Source: Streptomyces sp. cf386
GTDB taxonomy: Bacteria > Actinomycetota > Actinomycetes > Streptomycetales > Streptomycetaceae
Reading direction: 5' to 3'
Assembly (NCBI RefSeq): GCF_900103585.1
Contig: NZ_FNHV01000031.1
Span: forward strand, 1 to 64,000
Length of the DNA: 64,000 nt
The notes beneath the pieces are model-generated. The model was not told the origin of the DNA. It worked only from the letters and a program-made list of their open reading frames with translations, and did no database searches. Each line of letters starts with the position of its first letter. Within the stretch, counting starts at the first letter, position 1. The position numbers and the translations under genes are program-made. This document shows, in pieces, positions 40,813 to 49,972 of this stretch.

Positions 40813-42360
40813 ATGCTGAGCAAGTACAACGAGCTCATGAGCCCGCCGGCCGGCACCACCCTCTCCAAGGCGCAACTGGCCGAACTCAAGGAGCTCAAGG
40901 CGAACTTGGGCACCACCATGGGAACGGCGACCACGTCGGACGACCGCCGCAAGGGCGGACCCGACCCGGAGATCACCAAGTTCCAGAACGACCTGCTCAA
41001 GGCCGGGCAGCGCGACTTCAACGCCAACCCCACCGAGTCGCCGTACGGCCTCAGTGGCTACCAGCTCACCAGCAGCCTGATGAGCGAGGGTAAGTGGGAC
41101 AAGGACTTCCTTCACGACTACGGTGACGCCCTCATCACCGCGGAGAAGAACGGCGCCAACGCCGGGCAGAACCCGGATTCCTACTGGGGCTACCCGCGTA
41201 CGCTGGGCTCGACCAACATCGGGGCGCTCGATCCCATGGCGGGGTACATGGACGCCCTGGGCCACAACCCGGAGGCCTCCACCGAGTTCTTCACTTCCGA
41301 GACCACGGTGAACGGCGAAAAGGTCGACCACTACGACTACTTGATGAAGGACCGGCACTGGCCCGAGGGTGCGGGCTGGACGGGGGACGAGAAGAACCCC
41401 AGCGGCTACAACAACCTCGGTCACGCGCTGGAATCCGCCGTCACCGGCCACTCGTACGACAGCAGTCCCTCTGCGGACACCCCGGCGCACAACGAGAAGC
41501 AGGCTGCGCTCATGGAGAAGGTCGTCCAGTCCGTCTCCAAGGACGACGAACTGGCCCACGACGGAATGCAGGACAGCCTGGGGCGGATGGCCGGTGAATA
41601 CATGCCGGACATCCACCAGTCGTTGACGAACGACCAGTCCGGGACGAACGGCCAGCCCGGCAACAAGGACCAGTTCTATCCGATCTCGGGCAGCCGGGCA
41701 CAACTGGACGAGCGGGACACCTCCCGTTTCCTCATGACCGTCGGGAAGGACCCGGACGGCTATGCGGCGATCAACCTCGGCGAAAGCGCCTACACGTCCA
41801 ACCTCATCGACTACCACCTCCAGCATCCGGAGGCCTTCGACGGGTCCACGGAGACCGCCATGAGGGAGATCGCGAGGTCATCTGGGGAAGTCCAGGGAAG
41901 CATCGCGATCGGCAGGCGGGAGTCGGACATCGGCAACGGCGTGGAGGCCGACAAGGAGTACAACGACGCCCTGGGCCGTGCGGGCAGCTACGCGGCGGGC
42001 ATCGTGGGCACCGGCATCGGCGTCGGCTCCTCCTTCATCGCCACGCCGGCCGTCGGTGCCGGAGTCGCCGGCCTCGCCACCACGGTCACCGGAGATCTCA
42101 TCAACCAGATGGTCCAGGGATCCCAACGGGACACCCTGGGCGACACGGTGTACTCCAGCGGTGCGGACTGGGAGAACGCGAAGCACTCCACCTCGGCCGT
42201 TCTCCAGGGCGCCTACCAGAACTCAGCGGAGGCCCAGGGCAAGGGCGACGTCGCCGACTACAACAACATCCTGGCCAACGAGGTCGAGCAGGGGTTCCAT
42301 TCGGCCGAGAGCAACCTGGAAGGCTACGGCCAGGACAAGAGGGGCACGGGGCAGGGCTGA
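40813..42360 (+). CDS. C-terminal part of a split WXG/DUF6571-like protein
   Basis: The frame gives 515 residues from ATG 40813, but the family-like sequence starts earlier (about 40759) in the same frame. Motifs I associate with DUF6571 are present: FNANPTESPYGLSGYQLTSS, DPMAGYMDALGHNPEASTEF, NLGHALESAVTGHSYDS and MAGEYMPDIHQSL. A Gly/Ala-rich hydrophobic stretch (YAAGIVGTGIGVGSSFIATP) lies near 400. It is an ESX-associated protein of unknown function and probably not made as a full-length product because of the break upstream. Confidence 0.7.
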   Translation: MLSKYNELMSPPAGTTLSKAQLAELKELKANLGTTMGTATTSDDRRKGGPDPEITKFQNDLLKAGQRDFNANPTESPYGLSGYQLTSSLMSEGKWDKDFLHDYGDALITAEKNGANAGQNPDSYWGYPRTLGSTNIGALDPMAGYMDALGHNPEASTEFFTSETTVNGEKVDHYDYLMKDRHWPEGAGWTGDEKNPSGYNNLGHALESAVTGHSYDSSPSADTPAHNEKQAALMEKVVQSVSKDDELAHDGMQDSLGRMAGEYMPDIHQSLTNDQSGTNGQPGNKDQFYPISGSRAQLDERDTSRFLMTVGKDPDGYAAINLGESAYTSNLIDYHLQHPEAFDGSTETAMREIARSSGEVQGSIAIGRRESDIGNGVEADKEYNDALGRAGSYAAGIVGTGIGVGSSFIATPAVGAGVAGLATTVTGDLINQMVQGSQRDTLGDTVYSSGADWENAKHSTSAVLQGAYQNSAEAQGKGDVADYNNILANEVEQGFHSAESNLEGYGQDKRGTGQG

Positions 42361-42443
42361 CCCGGGAAGCCCTTGGGCGGTCCGAGGGCACACGCGGTGC
42401 ATGCAGGTTCGGTCAATCGTCACGCAGACAGGGATTGCGGCAG

Positions 42444-43505
42444 ATGAAGTGGGACTCTCGGGCTCTGTTCCGAGGAAAAGGAAGACGTCGGCTGATCGGC
42501 TCCACGGTTGCCCTCGCCGTGCTGGGGGCCGGGTACTACGGATTTCAGCTGCAGTACCCGGCTGCCAAGACCGGACGAGCGTGCAGTGGGATGCTTCCCG
42601 TCGACCCGGTACTGGACCTGGCGGGGAAGTCGAAACTCTCCCTGCTCGGCCTGGGATTCGACGTGTCCAGTTGGCAGTTCGATGTATCCGGCGATGTGAC
42701 GGAACCGGACGGGCTGGCAACGCGGTGCGTCGTCGACGGCGTCGAGATCTCCATCGAGACCTCCGCGGGTGCCCTGAACGCGTACGGTGCCTATACCTTC
42801 CAGGGCGATCAGGAGTCCTTTCCCGTGCCTTTGAACGCAGGTTGGCAGGGCTTGATGGTCACCGAAGACGACCAGGCCACTGCCTCCGTGCTTCTCAGTT
42901 GCAAGCACTGGACATCGAAAGACGGCAGTGGAGTACTCGTGACTGCCGATTCGCCCTACGACAGCAAGGTCACTGACGCTGTCCGTCTCAAGCTCGCCCG
43001 TGTGGCCACCGGAACAGCGCAGCGCGCGGCGGAGAAGACCGGCTGCGTGACGGAACCGGGGAACGCGGGCGAACTGACCGCTCCCGCTGCCACCGCGAAG
43101 ACCGTGTCGGCCGGCGGTGCCACAGGCACCTGCAAGGGGATGACCTCGGTGTCGGCGGTGCGGGAAACCGCCGCGGGAGTGTCGCCGGTGGAGGAGTGTC
43201 TACTCGTCGGCAGCCTGCAACTCACAGCTGCATACGGCCCTTTCAACGATGCGTCCGACGCCGTCGTCAACGGCAAGTACGGCGGCCACGACACCCCCTC
43301 GGGAGTCGAGAGGTCCACGGCCTGGACCTCGGCCACATGCCAGGGCGCCCTGGGCGTCGGCTACTACTACGCGTCGCCGGTCGAGGGGAACGATCGCAAG
43401 TTCACCTCGGCCCCGCTCACCAAGGAGGAGTGGGAGGACCTGGCGCACTTCGCCGAGCAGTCAGCTGCCCGCCACGGGTGCGACAGCCCGGCCGCACTGC
43501 CCTGA
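42444..43505 (+). CDS. membrane-anchored extracytoplasmic protein of unknown function
   Basis: The protein is 353 residues from ATG 42444; a TTG three codons earlier is possible. A basic start (RGKGRRRLIG) precedes one helix (STVALAVLGAGYYGFQLQY). The large outside domain has several cysteines (RACSGM, ATRCVVDG, LSCKHW, KTGCVTE, GTCKGM, EECLL, ATCQG, HGCDS) that could form disulphides. It looks like a duplicated domain (GRACSGMLPVD and TGTCKGMTSVS begin the halves). No family is recognised. Confidence 0.7.
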   Translation: MKWDSRALFRGKGRRRLIGSTVALAVLGAGYYGFQLQYPAAKTGRACSGMLPVDPVLDLAGKSKLSLLGLGFDVSSWQFDVSGDVTEPDGLATRCVVDGVEISIETSAGALNAYGAYTFQGDQESFPVPLNAGWQGLMVTEDDQATASVLLSCKHWTSKDGSGVLVTADSPYDSKVTDAVRLKLARVATGTAQRAAEKTGCVTEPGNAGELTAPAATAKTVSAGGATGTCKGMTSVSAVRETAAGVSPVEECLLVGSLQLTAAYGPFNDASDAVVNGKYGGHDTPSGVERSTAWTSATCQGALGVGYYYASPVEGNDRKFTSAPLTKEEWEDLAHFAEQSAARHGCDSPAALP

Positions 43506-43537
43506 CGACCTCTGGCACCCTTGGCCGTGACCACCGC

Positions 43538-44173
43538 TCACGGCGCGGGAGCGTCGTGCCGGAGGTGAGCCGGAAGGCGGTCGAGGAAGTCCCGGTTCAC
43601 CGGCGAGAAGTACACACGCGCCCAGGAGCCGTCCACGAATCCGATCTCATAATTCTTGTTGGCTACGTCGCGACGGTCGCGAAGCCACGCGACCTGCCGG
43701 ATGTCCACGGCCCACCCGGGCTCGGCATGACCGAGTTCATCACGCCGTCGGCCCCGCTGGACGTACGTGACACGCAGCTTCCGGTCGGTCAGCTGGAGCA
43801 CCTGCACCACACCCGTCGTCCTCGAAATGGGATGCAGCGCTACGGCGAACTGCCCGGCAAGGCAGTTCCAACCGCCCTTGAGGGGCTTGCCCTTCTTGCG
43901 CTCCCAGTCGAACAGGGCCTCAAAAAGGGCGCCCAGTAGATCCGTCACCACGAGGAGGAACAGGAGCCGGGCCTTCACCCCCTCCCAACGGTCACCGGGC
44001 ATCCGCAAACCGCGCAGCACACGGGGGCGGCGCCCCCTGCGTGGCTTGGGAACACGTTGCCCAGGCCAAGCCGGCTGGCCGGCGACGAGTCGCTCCCCGG
44101 CCGGCAGAACCTGTGCCGCCCTCTCCTCCGCCTCCTTCAACCGCAACGGACGCAGCGCTGCGCTCCACTTCAT
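43538..44173 (-). CDS. module B third gene (copy 1)
   Basis: The protein is 211 residues. Conserved with the 54507 product over its length: KPRRGRRPRVLRGLRMPGDR, then GVVQVLQLTDRKLRVTYVQR and NYEIGFVDGSWARVYF. A short hydrophobic part (ARLLFLLVVTDLLGALFEAL) sits near residue 75. No catalytic motif is seen. Its start overlaps the stop of the 346-residue WXG protein gene. A chaperone, immunity or tethering role is possible but unproven. Confidence 0.75.
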   Translation of the reverse strand: MKWSAALRPLRLKEAEERAAQVLPAGERLVAGQPAWPGQRVPKPRRGRRPRVLRGLRMPGDRWEGVKARLLFLLVVTDLLGALFEALFDWERKKGKPLKGGWNCLAGQFAVALHPISRTTGVVQVLQLTDRKLRVTYVQRGRRRDELGHAEPGWAVDIRQVAWLRDRRDVANKNYEIGFVDGSWARVYFSPVNRDFLDRLPAHLRHDAPAP

Positions 44174-45210
44174 CCGAAGACCTCCCGAACGGACTTTCCG
44201 GCGTACGGTGCTGAGTCCGCGAGCCGCTCGCCAAACCGCTGCGGCTGGGGGCGGTTGGCGTACTCCGTCTGTTCTTTGGACTGGGGGGACTCCAACGGGT
44301 TGCCGACCGGCGGGCGGTTCACCTCATGGCCCGTGACGTCGCGCACCACACCTTCGGCCTTGTCTCCCAGCTGGTTCACCGTATCGGTCACATTCCCAGC
44401 GGCATCCTTGATGGGCTGTGCATCCATCCCGTAGTGCTCTGCGAGGCTTGCGGCCGTCGGTGCTGCATCCACGGCTGCCCCCACCAACTGGGCACCCACA
44501 AGAGGCTTCACCACGCCCTTGTTGATGGCCTTGCTGAGCAGCTTGCGCTTGCCCGGGCGCAGCATCGTGCCCTTGTCCCGCCACACCGCCCGCAGCTTGG
44601 TGCGCGCCTTGGCGAGCTTCCGCAGCGCCTGCATGCGCTTGGCGAGATCGGCCAGGCTATCCGCCAGCTTGGCTGTGATTCGTACGGCCTTCATCGCGCG
44701 GTGGGCGATGCCGGCCGCCGCGATGAGCGGACCGATCGCCGCACCCACGCCCGCGGTCAGCACCGCGACGATTGCCGCCGTCGCCGCCGCAGCCAGAAGC
44801 GCCTCAACGACTTCAACGATGAGTTCGACCATCGCGTTCTCGGCCATGGTGCACGCCTCGGCCGCCGACTCCAGGAGTTCGGCCACCGTGTCCATGTCGT
44901 CGGCCTCGCCGAGCAAGGACTTCTCGAACTCGGCCATGGTCCCGCCGAAGGCTGTGGACGCGTCTCCCACCCACGTCTGCTGATGGGCCCGGCGCTCTGC
45001 GACAAGGTCGTCGACGACTCCCCGCATGTCGCTGGCAGCGGCGCGCCAGTAGCGGGCCACCTCGAGCAGTCGCTCGTTGTCGCCGCTGACCGCCTCCAGC
45101 TTCTCTTCGAGCCCGGACTCCTTGATGGCTTGCCGGATGACCTTGTCGACAGTGTCGGCGAGTGGATTGCTCCAGTCGACGGAGAAGCCGATCTGGTCAA
45201 GGATGCTCAT
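44170..45210 (-). CDS. module B WXG protein (copy 1), putative ESX substrate
   Basis: The protein is 346 residues. It starts DQIGFSVDWSNPLADTVDKV, has the WXG turn at QTWVGDASTAFGGTMAEFEK, and a hydrophobic hairpin (LLAAAATAAIVAVLTAGVGA and AIGPLIAAAGIAHRAMKAV). The 53515 product shares more than half of its residues by eye. The segment at about 265-320 differs between copies, but the tail EYANRPQPQRFGERL ... SVREVFG is kept. The start overlaps the 45207 gene stop. Confidence 0.8.
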   Translation of the reverse strand: MSILDQIGFSVDWSNPLADTVDKVIRQAIKESGLEEKLEAVSGDNERLLEVARYWRAAASDMRGVVDDLVAERRAHQQTWVGDASTAFGGTMAEFEKSLLGEADDMDTVAELLESAAEACTMAENAMVELIVEVVEALLAAAATAAIVAVLTAGVGAAIGPLIAAAGIAHRAMKAVRITAKLADSLADLAKRMQALRKLAKARTKLRAVWRDKGTMLRPGKRKLLSKAINKGVVKPLVGAQLVGAAVDAAPTAASLAEHYGMDAQPIKDAAGNVTDTVNQLGDKAEGVVRDVTGHEVNRPPVGNPLESPQSKEQTEYANRPQPQRFGERLADSAPYAGKSVREVFG

Positions 45211-45572
45211 CCGGCACCGCCCCCGAGTCCCTTGAGCATCTGGACGTGATCTTCCTCGGTGGTGTCGTACGCGGTTGCCGCGAGGCGTGCGCCCTCGGCT
45301 ACCGCCGTCAGCGACTCCATGACGTCCTTGAGATCGGCCTCCGCCTCCGTGGACTGGGTGTCATAGTCGGCCTTGAGGCTCTCGGACTCCGAGAGCTTGC
45401 CGAACGCACCGGCCGGTAGATCCAGGGGTCTGATGCGGTTGCGAATGGCTTCTACTTGGCCTTCGGCACGGTCCATGGCTCTGGCGTACCGCCGCAGTGC
45501 ATCGCTCTCAACTTCGGTTCCATGTCCTATGTTTGCCCCGTGTGTCTTTGGCAGCCGTGATCCAATCACCAC
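45207..45572 (-). CDS. module B small helical partner (copy 1)
   Basis: The protein is 121 residues if it starts at GTG 45572; the paralogue at 53198 would align from about residue 13, where this copy has ATA in place of a start. The block GKLSESESLKADYDTQSTEA is nearly identical to GKLAESDSLKADYDTQSTQA of the other copy. All-helical, no cysteine. It is the first gene of a three-gene unit with 4-base overlaps. Confidence 0.78.
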   Translation of the reverse strand: MVIGSRLPKTHGANIGHGTEVESDALRRYARAMDRAEGQVEAIRNRIRPLDLPAGAFGKLSESESLKADYDTQSTEAEADLKDVMESLTAVAEGARLAATAYDTTEEDHVQMLKGLGGGAG

Positions 45573-45960
45573 ACTACAAGGGGTAAATTCCCATAAGCGA
45601 ACGGGAGTTTTGTCGTCCTCCGATCTGCCGACGAAGGTGAGGGTCGTACGCGGTCAGCGGTTGGTCAGGGCGCTGAGGCGGCGGGTGTGTGACGCGTACG
45701 ACCTGTCGTGGTCGCCGATCGTCGGTCCGGAGGGAGGGTTCGGAAGGCATGGACTGGGCGAGCCGCCTTGAGAGAAGGTTCCGACGTCCTTGCCTCCGCA
45801 CCTCGCGGCGCGGCAGGAAGAACAGCGTCACTTCCTCCGAGGTGCCCGAGATGACGTCGGTTCGTCGGCAACGGCTCAGACTCCGCTCAACTCCGGGACA
45901 GGCCCAAGCCTCCACCGAATCCCAGCTGTTCGGACCGCATCTCTGGGTAACCTGCGCCGC
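45573..45960. other. 388-base divergent intergenic region
   Basis: The stretch separates module B copy 1 from the lipoprotein gene. Open frames here (for example 45689-45997 on the plus strand) have no coding character or start signal. Presumably it holds both promoters. Confidence 0.4.
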
Positions 45961-46887
45961 ATGCGAATATCGTCACGTCACTCTCTCGTGGCTCTGATCA
46001 CCTGTGGTGCGCTGGCTGTTGGGGCGGTCGGTTGTTTCTCAAGCGGCGACGGAGACAGCGGTGACGGGGGCGCGAAGGGGACGGGCCTTGAGGAGGCGCT
46101 CGCCGCTGCGCCCGTTTCGGCTGCCGACGAGGCCATCTTGTACGTCGATGTCTCCACCACGCGCGACCTGGCTGCCAAGGACAAGAAGCAGTTCAGCGGT
46201 CTGTGGGGTTACGGCATCCCGGAGCTGTCCGGTCACGCCGCAGACCCCCTCAAGGAGTGGGGCTTCGACGAAAAGGATGTAGAGACCTCCATCGTCGTCG
46301 GTAACTACAACGCCCGCATGACGGGAGAATTCGACACCGACGCACTCACCAAGGCTTTTGAGGAGAAGGGCTACGGCGCGAGCGACGTGGACGGCGGCAC
46401 CCGTTTTATGAAGCCGGGCGACGATTCCACTTTCCAGGTCTCCAACTCGATCCGTGTCGGCATTCATGACAAAGACGGAACCGGTCTGGGGCTCGGCGAG
46501 CCGGAGAAATCCCTCGCCGGCGATCGCGTATATGCGGCCGTCGCCGACTGTCTTGGCGATGTCTACTATGCCTCGTTCTACGGCAAGGTCGAGAGGAAGG
46601 GCATCATCCTGCTCGCGATTGGTGCAAGGCTCGCCGCCGACGGCACCTCCACGGAGACCATCTGCACCGTCAACTCCTCCGAGAAGGCCGCCCAGAGCAC
46701 TGCTATCAAGCTGCGCGGGAAGACCAAGGACGGCGAACCCTACGTGGGTTCCAAGGTCACCATCCGGGACGGCAAGACCCCGACCGTCTCCATGACCTGG
46801 AAGAACAGCAGCGAGGGACGCCGTCGGCCCGGGGACAACAACAAGACTCTCGATTTGCCGGGCTTGCTGCTGCTTGGGCGGGGGTGA
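45961..46887 (+). CDS. lipoprotein of unknown function
   Basis: The protein is 308 residues from ATG 45961 (RISSRHSLVALITCGALAVG), with a lipobox ending VGC at about residue 26 and a Ser/Gly/Asp linker after it. The exported domain carries LYVDVSTTRDLAAKDKKQFS and IVVGNYNARMTGEFDTDALT, an alpha/beta sequence without a known motif. A long upstream extension of the frame is not coding-like. The neighbourhood suggests an ESX accessory surface protein. Confidence 0.75.
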   Translation: MRISSRHSLVALITCGALAVGAVGCFSSGDGDSGDGGAKGTGLEEALAAAPVSAADEAILYVDVSTTRDLAAKDKKQFSGLWGYGIPELSGHAADPLKEWGFDEKDVETSIVVGNYNARMTGEFDTDALTKAFEEKGYGASDVDGGTRFMKPGDDSTFQVSNSIRVGIHDKDGTGLGLGEPEKSLAGDRVYAAVADCLGDVYYASFYGKVERKGIILLAIGARLAADGTSTETICTVNSSEKAAQSTAIKLRGKTKDGEPYVGSKVTIRDGKTPTVSMTWKNSSEGRRRPGDNNKTLDLPGLLLLGRG

Positions 46888-47072
46888 TCTGAACAGGGGC
46901 CGGACAGAGGGGGTAGGGGGCCAGTACGGGTCCGAATACGGCACCACTATGCTCGCCTGCGGCCGACCCGCGACGACTGAGTTCGGTCCGTTCGCCGCGG
47001 CGAACGGTATTCCCCAAGTGCACCCGTGGCCAAGGCCACCATGCGGCACAGCCACAGAAAGCGGTCCAGAAC

Positions 47073-47354
47073 ATGGCATTCCTCGGCGGCGACAGCCTGG
47101 AGCTCTTCCTCTCGCGCTGTCAGGCCATGAGCGTCGCGTCGGTGCCGGCCTGCCTGGGCGTCATGGTCTTCCTCGTCAAGGAAGAAGGCTGGCACTACAG
47201 CTTTCTCGTGCTGTGCCTCCTGCCGTTGATCGCCGCCTATCTGGGCGTCCGGGGCAAGCGGGAGATCCGTACGGGAGTGGCGGCGGCCGGGCTCGTCCTG
47301 GCTGTCGTCGCACTGCCGTTGGCGTTCGTACTCGCCTTCCTTGAGGGGGCCTGA
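47073..47354 (+). CDS. small membrane protein
   Basis: The protein is 93 residues with three hydrophobic stretches: ASVPACLGVMVFL, SFLVLCLLPLIAAYLGV and AAGLVLAVVALPLAFVLAFL. This resembles small DUF4190-like membrane proteins of actinobacteria. The ribosome site is weak. It stands between the lipoprotein gene and module A copy 2. Confidence 0.6.
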   Translation: MAFLGGDSLELFLSRCQAMSVASVPACLGVMVFLVKEEGWHYSFLVLCLLPLIAAYLGVRGKREIRTGVAAAGLVLAVVALPLAFVLAFLEGA

Positions 47355-47623
47355 CCGGTCCCTTGAGGGCCTGACCGGCACCGGTCGATGCGCCGGTCGA
47401 TCTTGCAATCGCCGGGTGCGGCAGAACCCACTGAGCATGTACGAGCACACGAGCGCGCGCTCATATTCATCAAGATCGTTCGCTCACTCAATGTGACGAT
47501 TCAGTCCTCACAGAATCTCCAAGACTCGACGATAGTCTGTGCCCGCGTCATCACCACGGGGGTGTCCTATCGCCCCCTGCGTCGCAACTGATCGCTTCAG
47601 CGCAACACACAAGGGGGTCCTCA

Positions 47624-47950
47624 GTGGCTGGGGAATTCAAGGTCGATCTTGATCATTTGAAGTCGTTCGGTGACACATTGAAGCGATCCGTTGAGGAACT
47701 GGAGGGGGCGCGCAAAGCGCTCGCGGACGTGCGGGCCGACCAGATCGGGACGCCTCGGCTGGACGAGGCCTGTGACACCTTCCAGGACAGGTGGGCGTAC
47801 GGGACCGACCAGCTGAAGGACCTGATCAAGGCCGTCGGCGAGGGCGTCGAGACGACCATGCTGAGCTACAAGAAGTTCGAAGAGGAACTGTCGAAGGCCC
47901 TCAAGCAGATGAACGACACGGCGGCCGCGAACGCAGGGGGGACCCGCTGA
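47624..47950 (+). CDS. module A small Esx-type partner (copy 2)
   Basis: The protein is 108 residues from GTG 47624 with AGGGGG 11 bases upstream. It carries RLDEACDTFQDRWAYGTDQL and a YxxxE motif (SYKKFEEE), matching the partners at 38769 and 62957. The stop overlaps the next ATG (TGATG). It is preceded by a 269-base gap with an A/T-rich part likely to hold the promoter. Confidence 0.85.
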   Translation: MAGEFKVDLDHLKSFGDTLKRSVEELEGARKALADVRADQIGTPRLDEACDTFQDRWAYGTDQLKDLIKAVGEGVETTMLSYKKFEEELSKALKQMNDTAAANAGGTR

Positions 47951-49236
47951 TGGCTGCCAACCCGTACCCGAACCTCGGCTGGAATCCCGTTCCCGGCGTA
48001 CCGGAAGCGGTTTCGACAGTGCAGAAGAAGGTGAAGTCCGCGGCGGAGACGCTGGACAACTGCCATCGCCAGATCGAGCGACTGCTCGCGGCCAGCTCCT
48101 CCTGGGAGGGGGACGCGGCGAACGCTTTCCGTGACGCCCTCGACGGCGACCTCAAGGAATACATGAGGAACGCCGGACAGTCCCTGGGGAAGGCCGCCGG
48201 CTGGCTGGGCACATGGGACGGCGACCTCGCATCCCACCGGGACCTGGCGAAGAAGTACGACGACGCCGCAGGTGAGAAGAAGACCGCCCGCGAGTCGGCC
48301 CAGACGCGTCATGACGAGGCCAGCAAGCACCCGGACCTCAAGCTCGCCGGGAAGGAGTTCCCCTCCCAGGCGGAGGCCGATGCCGCCACGGCCAAGCTGC
48401 GTGCCGCCGAGAGTGCGCTGAACGAGGCCACCACCCAGCTCAACAACGCCACCACCGCGTACAACGACGTCATCAAGAAGGCGAAGGAGCTGGAGGGCGA
48501 CCACACCGCCCGGGCCGAGTTCATCGCCGGCAAGCTCGACGAGGCCGACGACAAGCTGGCGCCGAAGGAACCGAATTGGCTCAGCAAGACCGTTTCGGCC
48601 ATCGGTGAGGGCATCGCCTGGGTCGGCAAGCAGATCTATGAGCACGCCGGAACCATCGGCGCCATCGCCGGTCTGCTCGCGCTCCTCCCGACGCCGGCCG
48701 CGCCGATCTTCGCGGCGATCGCCGTCGGCGCCAGCGCGCTCGCCATGACGAAGAACCTCTCGAGCGAGGACTTCAGGGATTCCCTGATGGGCAAGTACGG
48801 GTGGAAGGAAGGGGCCTTCGCCTGGGGCGCGATGGTCGGTGACACGCTCGGTATGGTGCCCGGCGTCGGAGCGCTCGCCAGGGCGGGAAGCGAGGCGGGG
48901 CTCGCGGCGGCGGTTGTCCGTGAGGGCGGAGAGGCCATGTCGCTGGGGTCGAAGATGGCCAACTTCGGCAGTGAAATCGTGCCGGCCTTCAAGCTCAAGG
49001 CTCTTGAGGCCGCGACGGATCCCGCGGTTGGGGCGCTTCAGTACTCCATCCAGGGCGCGAACGTACTCGCGAACGCGGCGTCGTCGCTGGAGACCGCCGG
49101 CGTTCTTCCGAAGAACGGCTACGGACATGATTCCGCCGAGGTGACGAAGATCGGCGCCGCCTCGACCGGGCTGAAGGCCGGCGCCATCGGAATCCTGACG
49201 GATATGGGCGAAATGATGAGGGGCATCCGACTGTGA
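47950..49236 (+). CDS. module A large WXG coiled-coil protein (copy 2), putative ESX effector
   Basis: The protein is 428 residues from ATG 47950; earlier in-frame starts lie inside the partner gene. It starts NPYPNLGWNPVPGVPEAVST, parallel to the DFPAIGFNPAPGKVES start of copy 1, and has SSWEGDAANAFRDALDGDLK. A coiled coil, then hydrophobic helices (AGTIGAIAGLLALLPTPAAP, FAAIAVGASALAMT), then about 170 residues differing from copy 1. No catalytic motif found. Confidence 0.8.
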   Translation: MAANPYPNLGWNPVPGVPEAVSTVQKKVKSAAETLDNCHRQIERLLAASSSWEGDAANAFRDALDGDLKEYMRNAGQSLGKAAGWLGTWDGDLASHRDLAKKYDDAAGEKKTARESAQTRHDEASKHPDLKLAGKEFPSQAEADAATAKLRAAESALNEATTQLNNATTAYNDVIKKAKELEGDHTARAEFIAGKLDEADDKLAPKEPNWLSKTVSAIGEGIAWVGKQIYEHAGTIGAIAGLLALLPTPAAPIFAAIAVGASALAMTKNLSSEDFRDSLMGKYGWKEGAFAWGAMVGDTLGMVPGVGALARAGSEAGLAAAVVREGGEAMSLGSKMANFGSEIVPAFKLKALEAATDPAVGALQYSIQGANVLANAASSLETAGVLPKNGYGHDSAEVTKIGAASTGLKAGAIGILTDMGEMMRGIRL

Positions 49237-49943
49237 ACACCTTCCTCGACATCGCGCCGCCCGAGCCGAAGCCGGAGTACTGGTACGGACTCCCGTACGG
49301 CTACCTCAAGTTGGACCTCCAGCCGACAGCTGAGGGGCTCCTGGAAATGGCTCGGCAGATCAATGAACTTCCCGCCGAGGCTCGCGACCGCGCCGATCAG
49401 GCGTTCCGCCTCTACGCCGTCGTCGTGAGCATGCTGCAGAGCCAGCAGGTCCAGGGGTGCGCACTCGGCATGCACCCCGACGACAACGGCGACCCACTGA
49501 TGTCCGTCCTGACGGTCTCCACGCTCGTGACGCCGAAGGGCAACGCCAAGGCCGCGCTCACCCAGATGCTGGCGGCCGGCGCCGGCACCGGTGTGGACAA
49601 CGGCGTCGTCCCGGTGGAGCTGGCCGTCGGGACGGGTTTCCTCCTCGAGTCGGAACGGCGCACTGTGTCGCCGGGTGCTCCGCCCGAGGGACAGGACGAG
49701 CCCTTGGAGGAGACGGTCTGGCAGGGCACGGTGGTCATTCCGGACACGCGCGGCTCGTCGGTCATCACCGTTCAGCTGGTGACCCCGGCCGTGCACATGG
49801 CCGACGACTACCGTGGCGTGCTGCTGGGCGTCGCCCAAACGGTGACTTTCACCGACCCGGCAGGGCCGGCCGAAGCGAACGGCGCATCGGGGCCGTTCGG
49901 AGCACCTGGGGCCGGGACCGCGGGGAAGAGCCCCTTCGGATGA
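49233..49943 (+). CDS. module A third gene (copy 2), possible chaperone-like protein
   Basis: The protein is 236 residues, overlapping the WXG gene by 4 bases. It has YWYGLPYGYLKLDLQPTAEG near the start and VITVQLVTPAVHMADDYRGV near the end. Same length, position and acidic character as the 235-residue protein of copy 1, with only weak sequence likeness. It ends GKSPFG. Soluble, no known domain. Confidence 0.7.
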   Translation: MNTFLDIAPPEPKPEYWYGLPYGYLKLDLQPTAEGLLEMARQINELPAEARDRADQAFRLYAVVVSMLQSQQVQGCALGMHPDDNGDPLMSVLTVSTLVTPKGNAKAALTQMLAAGAGTGVDNGVVPVELAVGTGFLLESERRTVSPGAPPEGQDEPLEETVWQGTVVIPDTRGSSVITVQLVTPAVHMADDYRGVLLGVAQTVTFTDPAGPAEANGASGPFGAPGAGTAGKSPFG

Positions 49944-49972
49944 ACACGGGCAGGACTACTGGAGGATCCGCT

